Shown piece by piece: positions 36,703 to 48,616 of a stretch of DNA of 54,247 bases; the stretch's first letter is position 1, and every line of letters begins with the position of its first letter. The translations under genes and the position numbers were made by a program. Under the pieces are notes generated by a model. That model was not told where the DNA came from, did no database searches, and saw nothing but the letters and a program-made list of their open reading frames with translations. The stretch lies in assembly GCA_002633005.1 (NCBI GenBank), contig NMRA01001106.1, forward strand, positions 1 to 54,247. Direction: 5' to 3'. This stretch comes from Phoronis australis (Eukaryota > Phoronida > Phoronidae).

Positions 36703-37549
36703 TTTTTCGAAGCCCGAGACAGCTACCGATCTCTACCGGGGTCTCTTTCAGCATGCCTTCTCTAGTTCCGCCATCTTACAGTCGAGCCACTCGTAAATCC
36801 ACAATAACCAAAGCATAGATACATGTCACACCCTCCCAATATACACACGGAATTTAGAAATTATATATCATTATTAAGTACATTTTATACAATACTTTTT
36901 CTTAAAGAATAAAGTCTTTCTTCCTATAGTCCTATACCGCCGCACAACAACATAGAAAATCTGTCAACAGATTCAGGTCAAGATTATTGTTTAACCCTAA
37001 AAAAGTCGGACCCACTTTTCAAAAACTGTCTCTCTGGTGCGACTGTAGTCTGCCCAAATCGGCCAGTTTCTAATTGTTTGCACTATCATCGATCGTTTTC
37101 GGGATCCTTCTGGCGAACCCTGGAGACAGTCGACGATATTGCACGATATTGGTAAATATATTTTATGATCACTGATTCTCATGACTATCCCAATAGCATC
37201 TATAAACTGCTTCTTAGTAAAGTTGCCAGCATTTCCATACTAAACCGTCTTTATACGATAACTTCATTATATTTTTTCTCACCGACATACTACCGTAAAT
37301 CAAGAAAACATCTGCTATATTTACAATTTTTGCAGCTAAATGTGAATATTTTGTTATTACAGTTGTAATGTTACTACGATGTTCACCTGTTGCTTTGGTT
37401 AACAGTATAGAGTGTTGATATAGAAATATTCAACATAAAACCAGGAAAGCAATGCCATTATGATGAAACGTGTAACAATGGTCGTTTCTTTAAAAAGGTG
37501 CACTTCAAGCCAATGATGATCATACGAGCGTTTATGTGTGAATACTCAC

Positions 37550-37639
37550 CCACGAAGTAAGTTCTTGGTCCACATCCCACCCACGATTTATATATTTCAC
37601 AAGTTCAGAACAATTGCCATTGTTTGCAGCTGCCCAAAC
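37550..37639 (-). CDS. Exon 2: ankyrin repeat 1 (cap-like)
   Basis: Acceptor TTATTTTCAG|GTTTGG and donor TGG|GTGAGT give 30 codons, phase 0 at both ends. The translation begins VWAAANNGNCSELVKYINRG and continues WDVDQELTSW, a degenerate N-terminal ankyrin repeat (W-AA-NG then LVKYI-RG). It runs directly into GGYTALHCAA of exon 3. It lies about 6 kb downstream of exon 1a and is separated from exon 3 by a 12.8 kb intron. Confidence 0.82.
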
Positions 37640-38189
37640 CTGAAAATAATAACAAAAAACAGATTTTAAATCACGTAGTCTACATTCACTACCAGCATGG
37701 AATCATCCTTACAAGCAGAGAGCTTTCGTAGATGATATGAACAGTCCGGGAGTGCTCGGGTTGCTCATTGATCTTGACGCTGAAGACTATAGGAAAAACT
37801 TTTTCAAACTGTGACCAATGCTCATATCAAAGCTTCATAATAACCCTGCATTTACACAAACTTTAAAAACGAGAAACACATGTATCTGTCTCCTTCTGAC
37901 TCATTGTGTCCACGTTGACCTTCGTGTCCATTTCACCTACTGAAACCAGTTTAACACCATTTTCATTTCCACCTATTATGTTCAATTTCAGCATGCTGCC
38001 TACTGCAGTTAGTATCCTGCCCTCTCAAACATTGTGTTGGGGTAGGTATTAGCCCTTCGGTACCATTTAGCGGGGGGCATCGTCTTGAGTTGTTATTTGC
38101 TCATTCACGTACATGTAGCCTCTCGGAGTGTGTTTGTCGTTGAGGTATCGGCTCGGGTATATATTTATTAAGGATTTTGTGGCGTCATC

Positions 38190-38214
38190 TTGTTGTTGTT
38201 GTTGTTGTTGTTGT
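38190..38214. repeat. TTG trinucleotide microsatellite
   Basis: About eight consecutive TTG units in the plus strand. Confidence 0.85.
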
Positions 38215-39557
38215 CATAATAAATCATAGAAATACTAACAAAATGACAGCATTTAAAGCGACTGGGTGGGTTTAACAAATTAGGCAACGTGGACCACCAC
38301 CTTTATTATAACCTTGTATCAGCAGTGCTGCAGCGATGAATTTTGTGGGACTGAAAACCCGCGAAACCCTGTGAATCAGCGTGAGCTTAGAATTTTGGAC
38401 TATCAGAAACGCAGACAACGTGGAACTCATATCCTTTATTTCACCAACTACTGGATTTTAACTTGACGTGTCCTTTGACTTAGATCCTCCCCGCGACATG
38501 ACACCATCACTTGACTTTACTCAATGTCCCCGCCCTCACTCTACCTGTTTTGCCACCCCCTTCCTCCTTGCTCGTAACAATAAGTTCTCCGTATCATGCC
38601 AGTTCCCATTTTTCTAATTCCCTGTCGTCGGTACTTCTTTTTTACTGTTTGTTCTTGATTCTTGCCCGTTCTTTGCTTAAGGTTATTTGAGACCCTCGAA
38701 ATATGGTCAAATCTTGCTCACGTTGGAATACCATATCTCACATACGGTATGTGTCATCGGATTCATATGAATCTCTCAGACATAGTAACTGATGCGATGT
38801 TCTCCAAAATCTTGTTAGTAATTGCGTTTCATTCTTTCCACCCGGGGCTATGAAATGTAGGACTTTCAGGATGATTATGAAAAAATCGAAAGGGGCATGA
38901 AACTAAAAGGAAATTATAATTTACAAAACTTTAGTACATTATTTGAGACTTTATTGTGTACATTGATATCGAACAGAATTCAGTAATGTTATTGATACCG
39001 TACATATAGTTTTGCTATGAATGTAGGTTTTATGCTTAAGTTTTCTAAAACGACATAATCACAAGAACCCATTACTTCAAATTGGTATCATGTCAAGAAT
39101 TAAATTCTACTTTCATTTAGGGACGGTTACTATGTTAAACATGCCATTTTGTAGATATTTGACTAAATTCACCTACAAGTCGATAGCGTCCTAAGATAAT
39201 CTTCAATTTGGAGGTTTTTCTGCCACACCAGTCCATTTGTTAATGTTCCCCTTCAGTTAAAGGAACCCAATCCTATTTTATGGACACACGATAGTGCAGT
39301 GGCGAAAGCCTGTCAGTGACGTGGCAGTTTAGTAGTATTGTGATTGGCATGGGTTTTAGACCCAGACACAGCTGGTTTGACAATTCAATCAACATAAGCA
39401 CAAGAACCTAAAAGATGATAAAACTTTCAAAGTATAACGTGAGTCGAGGAAACATTTTTATCCGTGTAATCGTGGCTTCTTTTTGATTGGCCAATTGACA
39501 ATCACGAGTTCATCTTTCAGCGATCTCCATACTGACATGGTTTCGCGGAGAACTCAC

Positions 39558-39729
39558 TTGCTAAACCAACGAACGTCGAGCACAAAGAAACATTTGAAAT
39601 CATCAGCAGCAGTATAGCTTTCAACTGCGCTTGAATTTTGTCGGGTTGACTTGCTGTAGAATGAAGTGCTCTAGCACTGAAAATAAGCTCTACGTTCAAA
39701 GCAAATAACGTTGGGTTTTGCGTCTGCAT
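39558..39729 (-). CDS. Possible nested first exon, unrecognised
   Basis: ATG at 39729 followed by 57 open codons to a consensus donor (GCAA|GTGAGT). The protein starts MQTQNPTLFALNVELIFSAR and ends with a hydrophobic stretch (AILLLMISNVSLCSTFVGLA). It is on the same strand as the ankyrin-protease gene, inside intron 1, but the phase 1 donor does not match exon 2 (phase 0), so it would belong to another transcript. May be chance. Confidence 0.25.
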
Positions 39730-42519
39730 GCGTCTACGCCTCACGATTCTGTAACTTACAGTGCGTAGACTAACATAAAAATGGTGGTGCTCTGTGTCTG
39801 TGTATATTTATCCCCCACTACACCACTGCACCAGCACACGAAGAGAAGGAGTCTTCTATAATAATACAGTTAGCCCCTGCTGATGGTGGTCCTCGGACGG
39901 GGCTCCCCATATTAGTACAGAAGCCTCTACTCTTGGTAACCTTGGGGGGAACCTGTATTAATATAGGCTGTCCAATTTTCAGGCTCGAAAATTATTTTGT
40001 GCTTATTTAGTTTAAAAATAATAAGCTATTTAAAACAATAAGCGGTTTTTACCTACTTCTGCTTTTAAATAGTATTCACTAAGTTTAAAAATTCATCCCT
40101 GGCAGTCGGCATTATTCTGGTATGATTGCTGCACCCTAATACATAGATTTGGACTAAATTCAAGTCCCGGTAAATATCTACATGTATTACTTCTGTATTC
40201 AAAAATAAGTTTATCGATGTCGATGTAAAAATGAGAGTTGTCTTTGTTCGGCGCATAACGATTGATTACATTACCCAGAATATTTTCCCGATGATGATGA
40301 CTTCAATAGTTATAAATTTTACGGCAAATTCTCACTTGTCTGACTAATTCATAATCAAAATGAGTATCCTACATGCAGTACACATACAATATGGCTTCAT
40401 GGTTTCATGACTTATGTTAATTGTGATAATGAATAATTACATTCAATTTATCTTGAAAGTCGACCATAACATTATATTTTACAATCTTTTTCAACATACG
40501 TACACCACTCAGATAATCAATAGACATACAGTTGGTACACCGTCAGGTTCTATCCCTTGTTTCGAGTCAATGGCAACATGAGAGTCGATCTTAGATATAA
40601 AGGCCCTAAGTGGTTATCTCGACATAATCTAAAAAGTTACCTCAAGAGGGCGCTCCATATATCATATCAAAAGCTGAAATCCAGATCATAAGTGAGTTCT
40701 AATTAATAGTGGTTATACAAATTATTTTGTTGATAACTAAGTAAAGGGCAAACTGAGTGTGTTAGCCGGTACCTCAAGGTCGCGTGATTCAACAAAAGTC
40801 AAGTTTTGGGTAATTGGCATTCCAGGATTTGTTAAGAAAAAGCCACTGAAAAAAAAAATATTTGCTTAAGGAAAATACAGTCTTCAAGTTCCAGTTTAAG
40901 AATTTTCGCGGAGCGCTCGGTTCTGGTTGCTTTGTATGATAACGCGGTGTTGTAAACTTCAGGATTGTCTTTTGTATATCTTTCCTAGAACGAGCGCGGT
41001 ATAAAATCAATAATAAGACACTGAAGTGAAAAAACAAGAAACCGTAAGTAGCGCCACCTCTTCGTTGAAAAAGTAAACAGTACTAGTTGATGGTTGCGAG
41101 AAATCACTTCACGTGAGTGGCATTTTCCCAAGTACCATTCATAGCGAAATTGCGCTTGATTTCCATCAAAATCTCTTTTAAATGAGACTTTTTTCTCAAA
41201 ATTCCTACAAAACCTTTTCCGACTTAATTACCCTTAAAACGACTTACTTTCAAGCACGAGACTTAACTGGAAAGATTGGGCTCCAATATCAAATATCAAA
41301 CGTCAATGTTATATTGACAAATTTTTGTTGCAACAGCTGCACTCATTGTTCGGTTGCAATCAGGATCAATAAATAAAAACGCAGCTGTACATAAACTCTT
41401 ACGAAAAAAGTAGGTTCTAAAAGATAACATTTTCATAGAAGCTTCTGCCTCGTAAATCGGCCCCTATTTCGAGTCCTATCTCAAAATGAATGAGTATCCT
41501 AATTTGTTCACCTGAATCAATCCCATTTGTCAAGCATACCCTCTCTCTATTATGGTTGATCAACAAACGGGTGAAAGACACCGAGGAAGCAGCCTGATAT
41601 AATTCGTCTTAGCATAACAAGTAAAGACAATTAGTGAAGGGTTCCTATGTACTAATCTGGTTTTGTTAAAAAAACGTCTCGTTCGTTATACGGAAGCTTA
41701 CATTTTCACTACGTGACATGTATTGGTGAACAAAACCACTCGATTGTTTTCCAAAGATCAGACTCGGAAATGCAATCACATCCATAAGTAAAACACCAAA
41801 ACGGAATTTTATGTGAGTTTAAAAACATCATGGCGGACTTCTATGTGTGTTTAAAAATGTTGACTAGTAGTGCAGGATATGCCGACTTCTTGAATATGTG
41901 AATTCATAGGTCACTAACGGGTAAGGCATCATGAAGTGAAAGACCGGTTACGTGTCTGCTAACTTATAGTACACTCTACTTCAAAGACTGAGGTTTACAT
42001 CGATATGCATTGAATATATAGGGGCACATGCGAATAAGTATACGGTAGTTGACAAACAACTAAGTTGAACTCCGACCGATGTGAAAAAGGGACATGTAGA
42101 GTCTATTGGCAAGAAAGGGGTACGTTACACTACATTAAAAAAACTTCCTCACTTTCCAGGATCTAAAGCACTAGCACGGACATGTCGCTAACGCAAGTAC
42201 TCCATTTAGGCCTACTGAGGCACCGTACAATATGAACCTGATGCATTTGACCCGGTAACAAATGATAACGTTCTACGCACAATGCATCATGTGAAAGCAA
42301 ACAGTTGATTGATTTATCGCGAGCTTGTACATGAGTTGTCATGGACAGTGTGAGCGCCAGTCAACATTCATTGTTTTTCTTGGCTTGGTATACAGTGGCA
42401 TAACGTTATTTATAGAACATGACCTAAATTAGGACAACTGGACGGTTGCCATTAAAAATGAGAGCGGTCTTGCTTCGCGAGGTCTTGCTTCATAGCCGAG
42501 ATCCTATAGCGTAGTTAAC

Positions 42520-43830
42520 ACTGATGCTGGTCTTCTCAGAAGTGAACGTAGAATGCAGTAATTAACGTTCCACTATGAAATGCGCACACAGACCTACATT
42601 CAACAACGCACAAATGCCATGAGCCGTGAATACTTTTGAGTCTACATTCACAGCGCTTTTCTTGAGCTTGACAAAAGGCGTTCCGTGAGAAAGTTATTTG
42701 AAGAACACGACCTTAGTGAAAATATAGACGGTCACCTTAACCAGTCTCGTTTACAATACACCTGGCGAAAACTGTGACATCACTGAAGTCAGTCTTACCC
42801 AGAAGTGAACGTATACTCTAGGAGTTAACGCTCCACTACCGTAACATGCGTATAGAGTTATTCTCCCATCTACATTTTTAGAATGTAACGATATCTTCAG
42901 CCTGACATTTTATTTGCAATGACAATCTGGATCGAGGGGAGTCCGAGTCCAGGTGAGGGCTACACTGATCTTGTTATTTCCAGACATATCATAACAGCTC
43001 AAACCACACCTTCTAAACACACGTTGGCAACCAAATAGAATTTTTGAGTTGAGACAAGAAAAAAAATGGCGACCAGCTTGTGAAATAAGTGCATAAACCG
43101 GTTGAAGACATGAAATTTCAGGCTTGAGGAAGGGAGTGATTGATGGTTGGTTTAGTGTGACAACAATGGTTTGGTCTGTGCCAACAATCGAGTTTTATAA
43201 TGTCCATTGTCAAAAGGTATGCATGAAACCAAACGTGCAGAGGTAAACTTTTATTATTTTCTATGAAGTGGTACTCACCCAGGCTCCGCCCCTCCTCTGC
43301 GGTGATATTGGGAAATTCCTAGTGCGACTGAATTAAGCCATTTTGCGACAGTACAAGGGTGTAACTTAAAATGTCTTTTGCCAACAACATTGACATGAAT
43401 GTGGGTCTCAAAACGTTCTAACTTAACAAACCATTAAGTTGATTGTAAAGTCACGCTGATCGTCGACATAACGCCGCGGGTTAAACAATCAAACTTCAAA
43501 AGCCCTCCCTAAATAAACATATTCAGCATACAAGATTTCAACGACTATGATAGGGGAGGGGTGAAAAGATGAAATGATTTCTGAGAAAACTCTCACCTTT
43601 TCCAATTCTGCCTTATCGAGATGTAAACGACATGATTCCTTGCTGGATGCCATGGTCTATGTCTGGTCATTAGAATACCTGCGGTTATTCTTCGTCGAGT
43701 GAATATTACGCAGCGTACTGAAAGCAATTAAAGTACTCCTCAGTGGGTAATTCCAGAAGTTTCGATGAGTCATTGCTTAAATAGGTTATTGACAGCAAAC
43801 AGGTGGCAGGTTAGGCTTTTATCTGACAAT
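42520..43830. repeat. Tandem duplication around exon 1, copy A
   Basis: Shares scattered blocks in the same order with 44625-45895: TCTCAGAAGTG...GTAATTAACG, AACAGCTCAAACCACAC, TTGGGAAATTCCTAGTG, exon 1 itself, and upstream TTTCGATGAGTCATTG...AAATAGGTTAT. The spacing between copies is about 2.1 kb. Copy A also contains a second, shorter repeat of its own first block at 42790-42860. Divergence is high, so the duplication is old apart from constrained parts. Confidence 0.7.
43597..43653 (-). CDS. First coding exon 1a of the ankyrin-protease gene
   Basis: Reads MASSKESCRLHLDKAELEK (19 codons) and ends at AAG|GTGAG, phase 0. Joined to exon 2 it continues ELEK-VWAAANNGNCSEL, which fits the start of an ankyrin repeat, so exon and start are well supported. 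There is no signal peptide, consistent with an intracellular protein. The segment is one half of a tandem duplication with the region around 45.7 kb. Confidence 0.72.
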
Positions 43831-45264
43831 ACAGTTAGATAACAAATGTATACTCTGCGCAAGTGATCCTATTTTGAACTTACAGTAGTAGTAACCTGCA
43901 CGGATTTTAAATGCAACTTTCACCAATACCAGTGACACCAGCACTGTGTTGTTATCATAGACATCTTTACACTATACTAACTCTAAACAGTACTGCAGCA
44001 TACGCTCATTCCCGGGCTGTGCTGCGCGGCACACAAAACCCATCCCCCGCTGCACTACTGAGGCCTTCGTTGCGCCCGTTTCGGCACCGCCTTGGTCTCA
44101 TGCAGCTTGGAACCAGGTCCCAAGCACTGTAGAGGCCCTCTATTTAGATTCGAGGTGTTGCATTTTTTCTTGCTGGACGGGATGTAAGACATTTCGGTGC
44201 CTGTAGTGTAACGGGGAGCTGAACACCGGGCAAGTGCATGACGGCGTACAGTCGTTCAGCACTATTGAACTATTGCAGACGTGAGGGGTTTTGAACGTGT
44301 TTCCTTGGGAACTGCCTACCACAGTCTTTTGTCCCGTACGACAACAGGAAGGCCAATTATCTCCCAGGCTTCAAAGGGTTAACACCTGGCGGAATGAACT
44401 GTCTTAATCTCGGTTGTAGTTGGGAGACTTTGGTGATTCAAAAACTAAATATGATCAGCATTTGACAAGGAATTCAGAAATGCTATTGCTTTTATGTTCA
44501 AATATGTTATAAATTAACTTTCTTTTTAGCAGCACAGCCCAGTTGTCGGAGATTAGAGCCGTAGGTTACCGAACTTAATCCAGGTGAAATCATGAACACT
44601 GCCGGCCGGAGGCAAGTCTTCTCAGAAGTGTAGACTGTAGTAATTAACGTCTCACTATGACATGCGCACATACTTAAAACTGTCTTATTTTTCTAACTAT
44701 AGTTTTTTGGTATAGTTAAAAGTCGGTCGGACAGTGCACGCGGCGATGGCAGGAGGGATGAAAAGCGCAGGCCTATACATTTCCTGTTGTTGTTTTCAAT
44801 TCCATCCCGCATGTAACTCCAGTACAATTGAAACAGCTTAAATCACACATTTTAAACACACATGTGCTGCCAATCATACAGGACTTTTAAAAAAATGAGA
44901 CAAAAGAAAAATATCTGGTGACCAATGAGAGTGCTTCGGCGCAGATAGGAATATTGTGATTGATGAGTTGCTTGGCCTGCCCGAACAACGGTGCTACAGC
45001 CACTGATATAGTCTAGTTATATAATGTTGACTGCCTAAAAGGATGCTCCAAGGCTTGCAGACATAATGGATAGCCCGGCCTTCTACACCATTTTCTATAC
45101 AAAGAGGTGTTCAACACCCCTCGCCGCTTTGCCCTGTGACGTTGGGAAATTCCTAGTGTACGTGAAGCCATTTTTAGAGTACGAGGTTCTCGAGTCTTTT
45201 TGTCAACGCAAGAGCGAATTTATTTTTTCATCTCAGAATCTCGAAAGGTTCGCACAATAATAAC

Positions 45265-45605
45265 TATACCGTCACGGTATAGGCCTCGAAGCGGATCTAG
45301 GATACCGAGGGGGACACGTACGATGAGCTCGGGGAATTGGGCCAAAGCGCGATTGTATCTGCACACTGGCAGGCGGCACGCCATTCCGGGGTCGGGGACG
45401 TGGACTTTCTCAGTGTTCAGAAACCCTGTCGTCGGACTAAAACAAAAAAACGAGAACAAGATTCCGCCCCTCGAACTGGGTATGACTCCCCCCACATCCG
45501 CTACCAGTCCTAGTAATTACTGCACTCAATATTTGGCGCTGTTGGATCATTTCATTTTTTCTGCGGCACTGCTAGGGCGGGGCGGGGCGGGCCACCTGGG
45601 CCTTC
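45265..45605. other. GC-rich insert within duplication copy B
   Basis: A stretch much richer in G+C than its surroundings, starting with the palindrome TACCGTCACGGTA and ending with stacked GC boxes (GGGCGGGGCGGGGCGGG near 45575). It is open in two frames without a recognisable protein. It lies in intron 1 behind exon 1b and could be a transposon fragment or a CpG-rich regulatory block. Confidence 0.35.
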
Positions 45606-45681
45606 CCTAATTCCGCCTTGGCCGGCGCCCTTGGAACTTCACGGTGGTGTTCGTAACGCAAAACATTTTAAAAATTCTCAC

Positions 45682-45738
45682 CTTTCCCAATTGTGCCTCA
45701 GTGAGAAGTAAACGCCTTGATTTCTTATTAGCAGCCAT
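45682..45738 (-). CDS. Alternative first coding exon 1b (duplicate of exon 1a)
   Basis: Reads MAANKKSRRLLLTEAQLGK (19 codons) from an ATG at 45738 and ends at AAG|GTGAGA, phase 0. It has the same length, start context and donor as exon 1a at 43653, and it can splice in frame to exon 2 (VWAAANNG). Nine of 19 residues differ from exon 1a, mostly charge changes. Flanking sequence on both sides is also duplicated, so this is probably a second promoter plus first exon of the same gene. It could instead be the remnant start of a second paralogue whose other exons were lost. Which first exon is used cannot be told from sequence. Confidence 0.65.
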
Positions 45739-45895
45739 ATCGCCGACTTCTCTTCAGAGTCACTGTGGTTGTTATGCGCGAGTAGGCTACGCAGCCGGTT
45801 AAAAATACACTTTTGGTTTTCCCTGAAATTTCGATGAGTCACTGGCCGGGGTAAATAGGTCATCAACGCAGACGGCGGGTTGGTTAACTGATATC

Positions 45896-47944
45896 TGCAA
45901 CAACACATAGCTGACTTGACTCACACGTGACCGTGCAAAAGATCTTGGCGGTTTATAATCAATACAGCTGAACATGAAACATACTTTTACATGTGGTGTG
46001 ACTCGATCATTGCTGTAATGGCATCAACCCTTGCCGATTCGAAGACAGGACCGTAGTACAAACGATATGGGACTAGAGTCGTGATCCGCAGCGCGCCCTC
46101 CAGCGGCTCGCACTGTTACTCTCTCAGAACACTGAGTTTGGTTACAGTACAACAATGCTTCTAGATCTATTTTCGTTTAAAATAAAATTTGACTCAGAAA
46201 AATAAGAGACTACTTGAAGTGTTGATGTACTCTTACAAACCACCAGGTAGTTGACAACACTGTATTGCATAGTAAAAACTGAGTAAACGCCTTCGATTTT
46301 GAGATCTACACTATAGCCTTGTATCTCTTCCTGCTAGTAGACGGTAAATGCCAAGGTTGACCTTATGATTGTTCAAAAAGGAGGCGACCTTTTGTAGGGT
46401 TTCAAAGCGAATTATTTTGAAAATTTAGTTCTCAATATGACATTTTCAATAAATTTCAATATTGATTCATGACGAAAAAAAACAAGTTAATCAGTATATG
46501 GTTTTTACGTTTCCACTTATTTTGCACCAAACAAAACGACCTATTCTCGCCGATTCCAATACCGTCGTCGGGTACACACGCCCCCTATCGGAATGTCAGT
46601 ATACACTTTCGTCTTCAAAATGACATGAATGCAAAGTTCTTAATATAATTTGTTGGGGTAACTGATAACACAATATGTATTATACATGTACACCAGGGAA
46701 TTGCCTTTTAACAATTCGCTGGGATCGAATGTTTTTGTTTTTGGACTGCTAAGGTCGCCCGAGTCCTATCATCTTCAACTGGGCCCGTACTAAAAATTGT
46801 GCTAATTAATTGAATAAAAAGTTTTAAACGAGAAAATGTTGACCAATTTGAATATTAATTGTAGTGAAATGACCACATTAATATGTTTCCTTGAATTCCC
46901 ATGTATTTTGCACCAACTAAACTAAACGGTCCCGCACAATGACAGGCGCCTCTGAGCGAGCTCTGGCTGCGCACTACTTAATTGCTGCCTACCCGGTTGA
47001 AATCTGTGTACAACAAACTATGTACTTAGAAAAAAAATGTATTATGGTTTTCTGGTGACCGTGTCTGCCATATACAGCCTCTTAAAGTTGATTATAATTG
47101 TATAAAGTGTGCCGGCGGGTGCCTGGCAAGTGGTTTGAACGCCAAAGCAATGAGATAACAATAGTAAGCAATAGAGTATACTAAACACCCGTGTTTGGCA
47201 GGCCTGAGAACTATGCATGTAAAACAATGGCACTGAATGAGATTTCAAGTGTATAAGCTGAAATTCGGGTGTAGGAATGGACCAAGTAAGGCAAACCGCG
47301 TTATCCCAGCCTGGGTGTATATCGATATCCATAGTCGACAAGGATTTTTTCAGCAACTGACTCATGCCTGACCTTGAAGGGACGGTATAGTTTATTCATT
47401 GTTAAAAAACCATTTTAAACGGCAGAATACAATACAAATTTGCCTGCCGGATCACAGACAAGTCAATAATTAAAAGTCTGATTTTATGTAACTAAATGTT
47501 TTCTTGCCTCCCCTGAGAATGATAGTCAGCATGTCAGTGACATTCATCTCTGGTAGATTCAGCAACACCTCGTGCAGGATTTTTGCGTTTCGTCACAGGT
47601 GAATGGCGGTGCTGTTCTTGCTTTCGCAGCTTCAGCAAGGTTGTACAGTGTGCTCACGACACATGTGCCTTTTGTATAACCTATACTAGATAGTGTGAAT
47701 CACAACAAATATATGGGCCTTCAGATAAACGTTAGGCCAACAAAGTAGTGAAGAATCAACAGTTACATGACTAAAAAACTAAAAACACCAAGAAAACCAA
47801 GGAAGAGAATTCGTTAATTATTAAACGTTACAAAATTCTAAAGAAAAATTCTCAGTCTAACTCAAAAATCAACCACAAGAAAAGGTCTGCACACCAAGAG
47901 CACCTAAACGACAGTGACCGTGGGCCGTTGGGGAGAAATTGTCG
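45896..47944. other. Intergenic or upstream sequence, no gene recognised
   Basis: Lies upstream of exon 1b. A minus frame around 47042-47365 is open but lacks splice context and homology. Confidence 0.5.
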
Positions 47945-48190
47945 CCGTAAAATTACTTGCGTAAATTAATTCTTATTACAGTAGCGTAAAATGATTATTT
48001 GCGGTGTAATTATTGGCGATTTACGCCGTTTAATTACGTGCTTAAGTTATTTCTCGTTAGAGGCGTAAATTAATTATTTAGATGTGTAAATTAGTTAATT
48101 GCGGCGAAAGTGATCATTTGAGATGCAACGTAATTATTTGCGACGTATTTTAACTTCGTAAAGTAATCATTTGCTGCGTAATTTTACCGT
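47945..48190. repeat. Quasi-repeat of CGTAA/TTAATTATTTGCG motifs
   Basis: CGTAAAATTA, GCGTAAATTAATT, GGCGTAAATTAATTATTTA, CAACGTAATTATTTGCGACG and similar phrases recur every roughly 20-35 bp with variable spacing, ending at GCGTAATTTTACCG. Too irregular for a simple minisatellite; no coding frame. Confidence 0.6.
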
Positions 48191-48616
48191 GCGACACCTT
48201 CCCCCTACGGCCATTCCAAGTGACCGCTTATTACAGGCCAGACACTACTTCCTTTATTGGTATAGCAAAATGTAGTATTTATTTATTATAGTGACAAGTA
48301 CAATTAATTCAAACAGTTAGGCTCTATACGTAGGTATGACATTCGTGAGCCCACTCGTACCGGCCAGGGCAGCGTTACCTATAGGTGTCGCTGTAACAAC
48401 ATGGCGGTACCCACGTGTGGTTTTGTCGTCGGGGGAGAAGTGACTGGATGACAAAGTCGTTTTCTGTAGATTGCTTTTAACTGAAACTGTACGATATGTA
48501 AGTTTAAGGTACCTCAATTTTCATTCTGGTAATGGTGTAAAGAACGGTAGTTGGTACTTCATTATTTCATCTAGGCAATATGTCAGCTCAAACCGGATTA
48601 AAAGGCCAAGGGCACA

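Larger units (their letters stand above)
24728..37549 (-). other. Intron 2 of the ankyrin-protease gene (12.8 kb)
   Basis: The large intron separates the N-terminal cap exon from the ankyrin array. It contains the opposite-strand exon at 34560 and its pseudogene copy, three copies of one MITE, an inverted repeat at 32.4/33.4 kb and a repeat pair at 25.8/31.2 kb. Between 26 and 34 kb no other gene is recognised. Confidence 0.6.
37640..42519 (-). other. Intron 1 of the ankyrin-protease gene, distal part
   Basis: Contains the TTG microsatellite at 38190, the possible nested exon at 39558 and otherwise AT-rich unique sequence. No ankyrin exon was seen here on the minus strand. Confidence 0.55.
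13765..45738 (-). other. Gene span: ankyrin-repeat / FAM111-like trypsin-fold protease gene (12 recognised exons plus duplicate first exon)
   Basis: Twelve exons were joined by eye using GT donors, AG acceptors and reading phase. Junctions after exons 1 to 9 are phase 0; exons 10/11 and 11/12 are phase 1; exon 12 ends in phase 0. The protein reads: short N-terminus (19 aa), about seven to eight ankyrin repeats, a linker of about 70 aa, then a trypsin-like domain with His (TNWHVA), Asp (DDLDVAVLKL) and a GHPDG motif. The last is reminiscent of FAM111-type proteases, which in vertebrates act in DNA-protein crosslink removal and virus restriction. The Ser-bearing exon is not recognised below 13765, so the 3' end is missing or lies beyond position 1. 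The largest intron runs from 24728 to 37549. Function is inferred from domains only: probably an intracellular protease directed to targets by ankyrin repeats. Confidence 0.8.
44625..45895. repeat. Tandem duplication around exon 1, copy B
   Basis: Counterpart of 42520-43830 with the same order of blocks (TCTCAGAAGTG, AACAGCTTAAATCACAC, TTGGGAAATTCCTAGTG, exon 1b, TTTCGATGAGTCACTGG). It carries an additional GC-rich stretch at 45265-45605 that copy A lacks. Confidence 0.7.

Noticed and set aside
45200-45610. 136-codon plus-strand frame
   Set aside because: Open because of high GC content; the opposite strand is equally open, and it lies in the duplicate-specific insert.
47042-47365. Minus-strand frame of 107 codons upstream of exon 1b
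   Set aside because: No donor in a sensible place and no recognisable protein.
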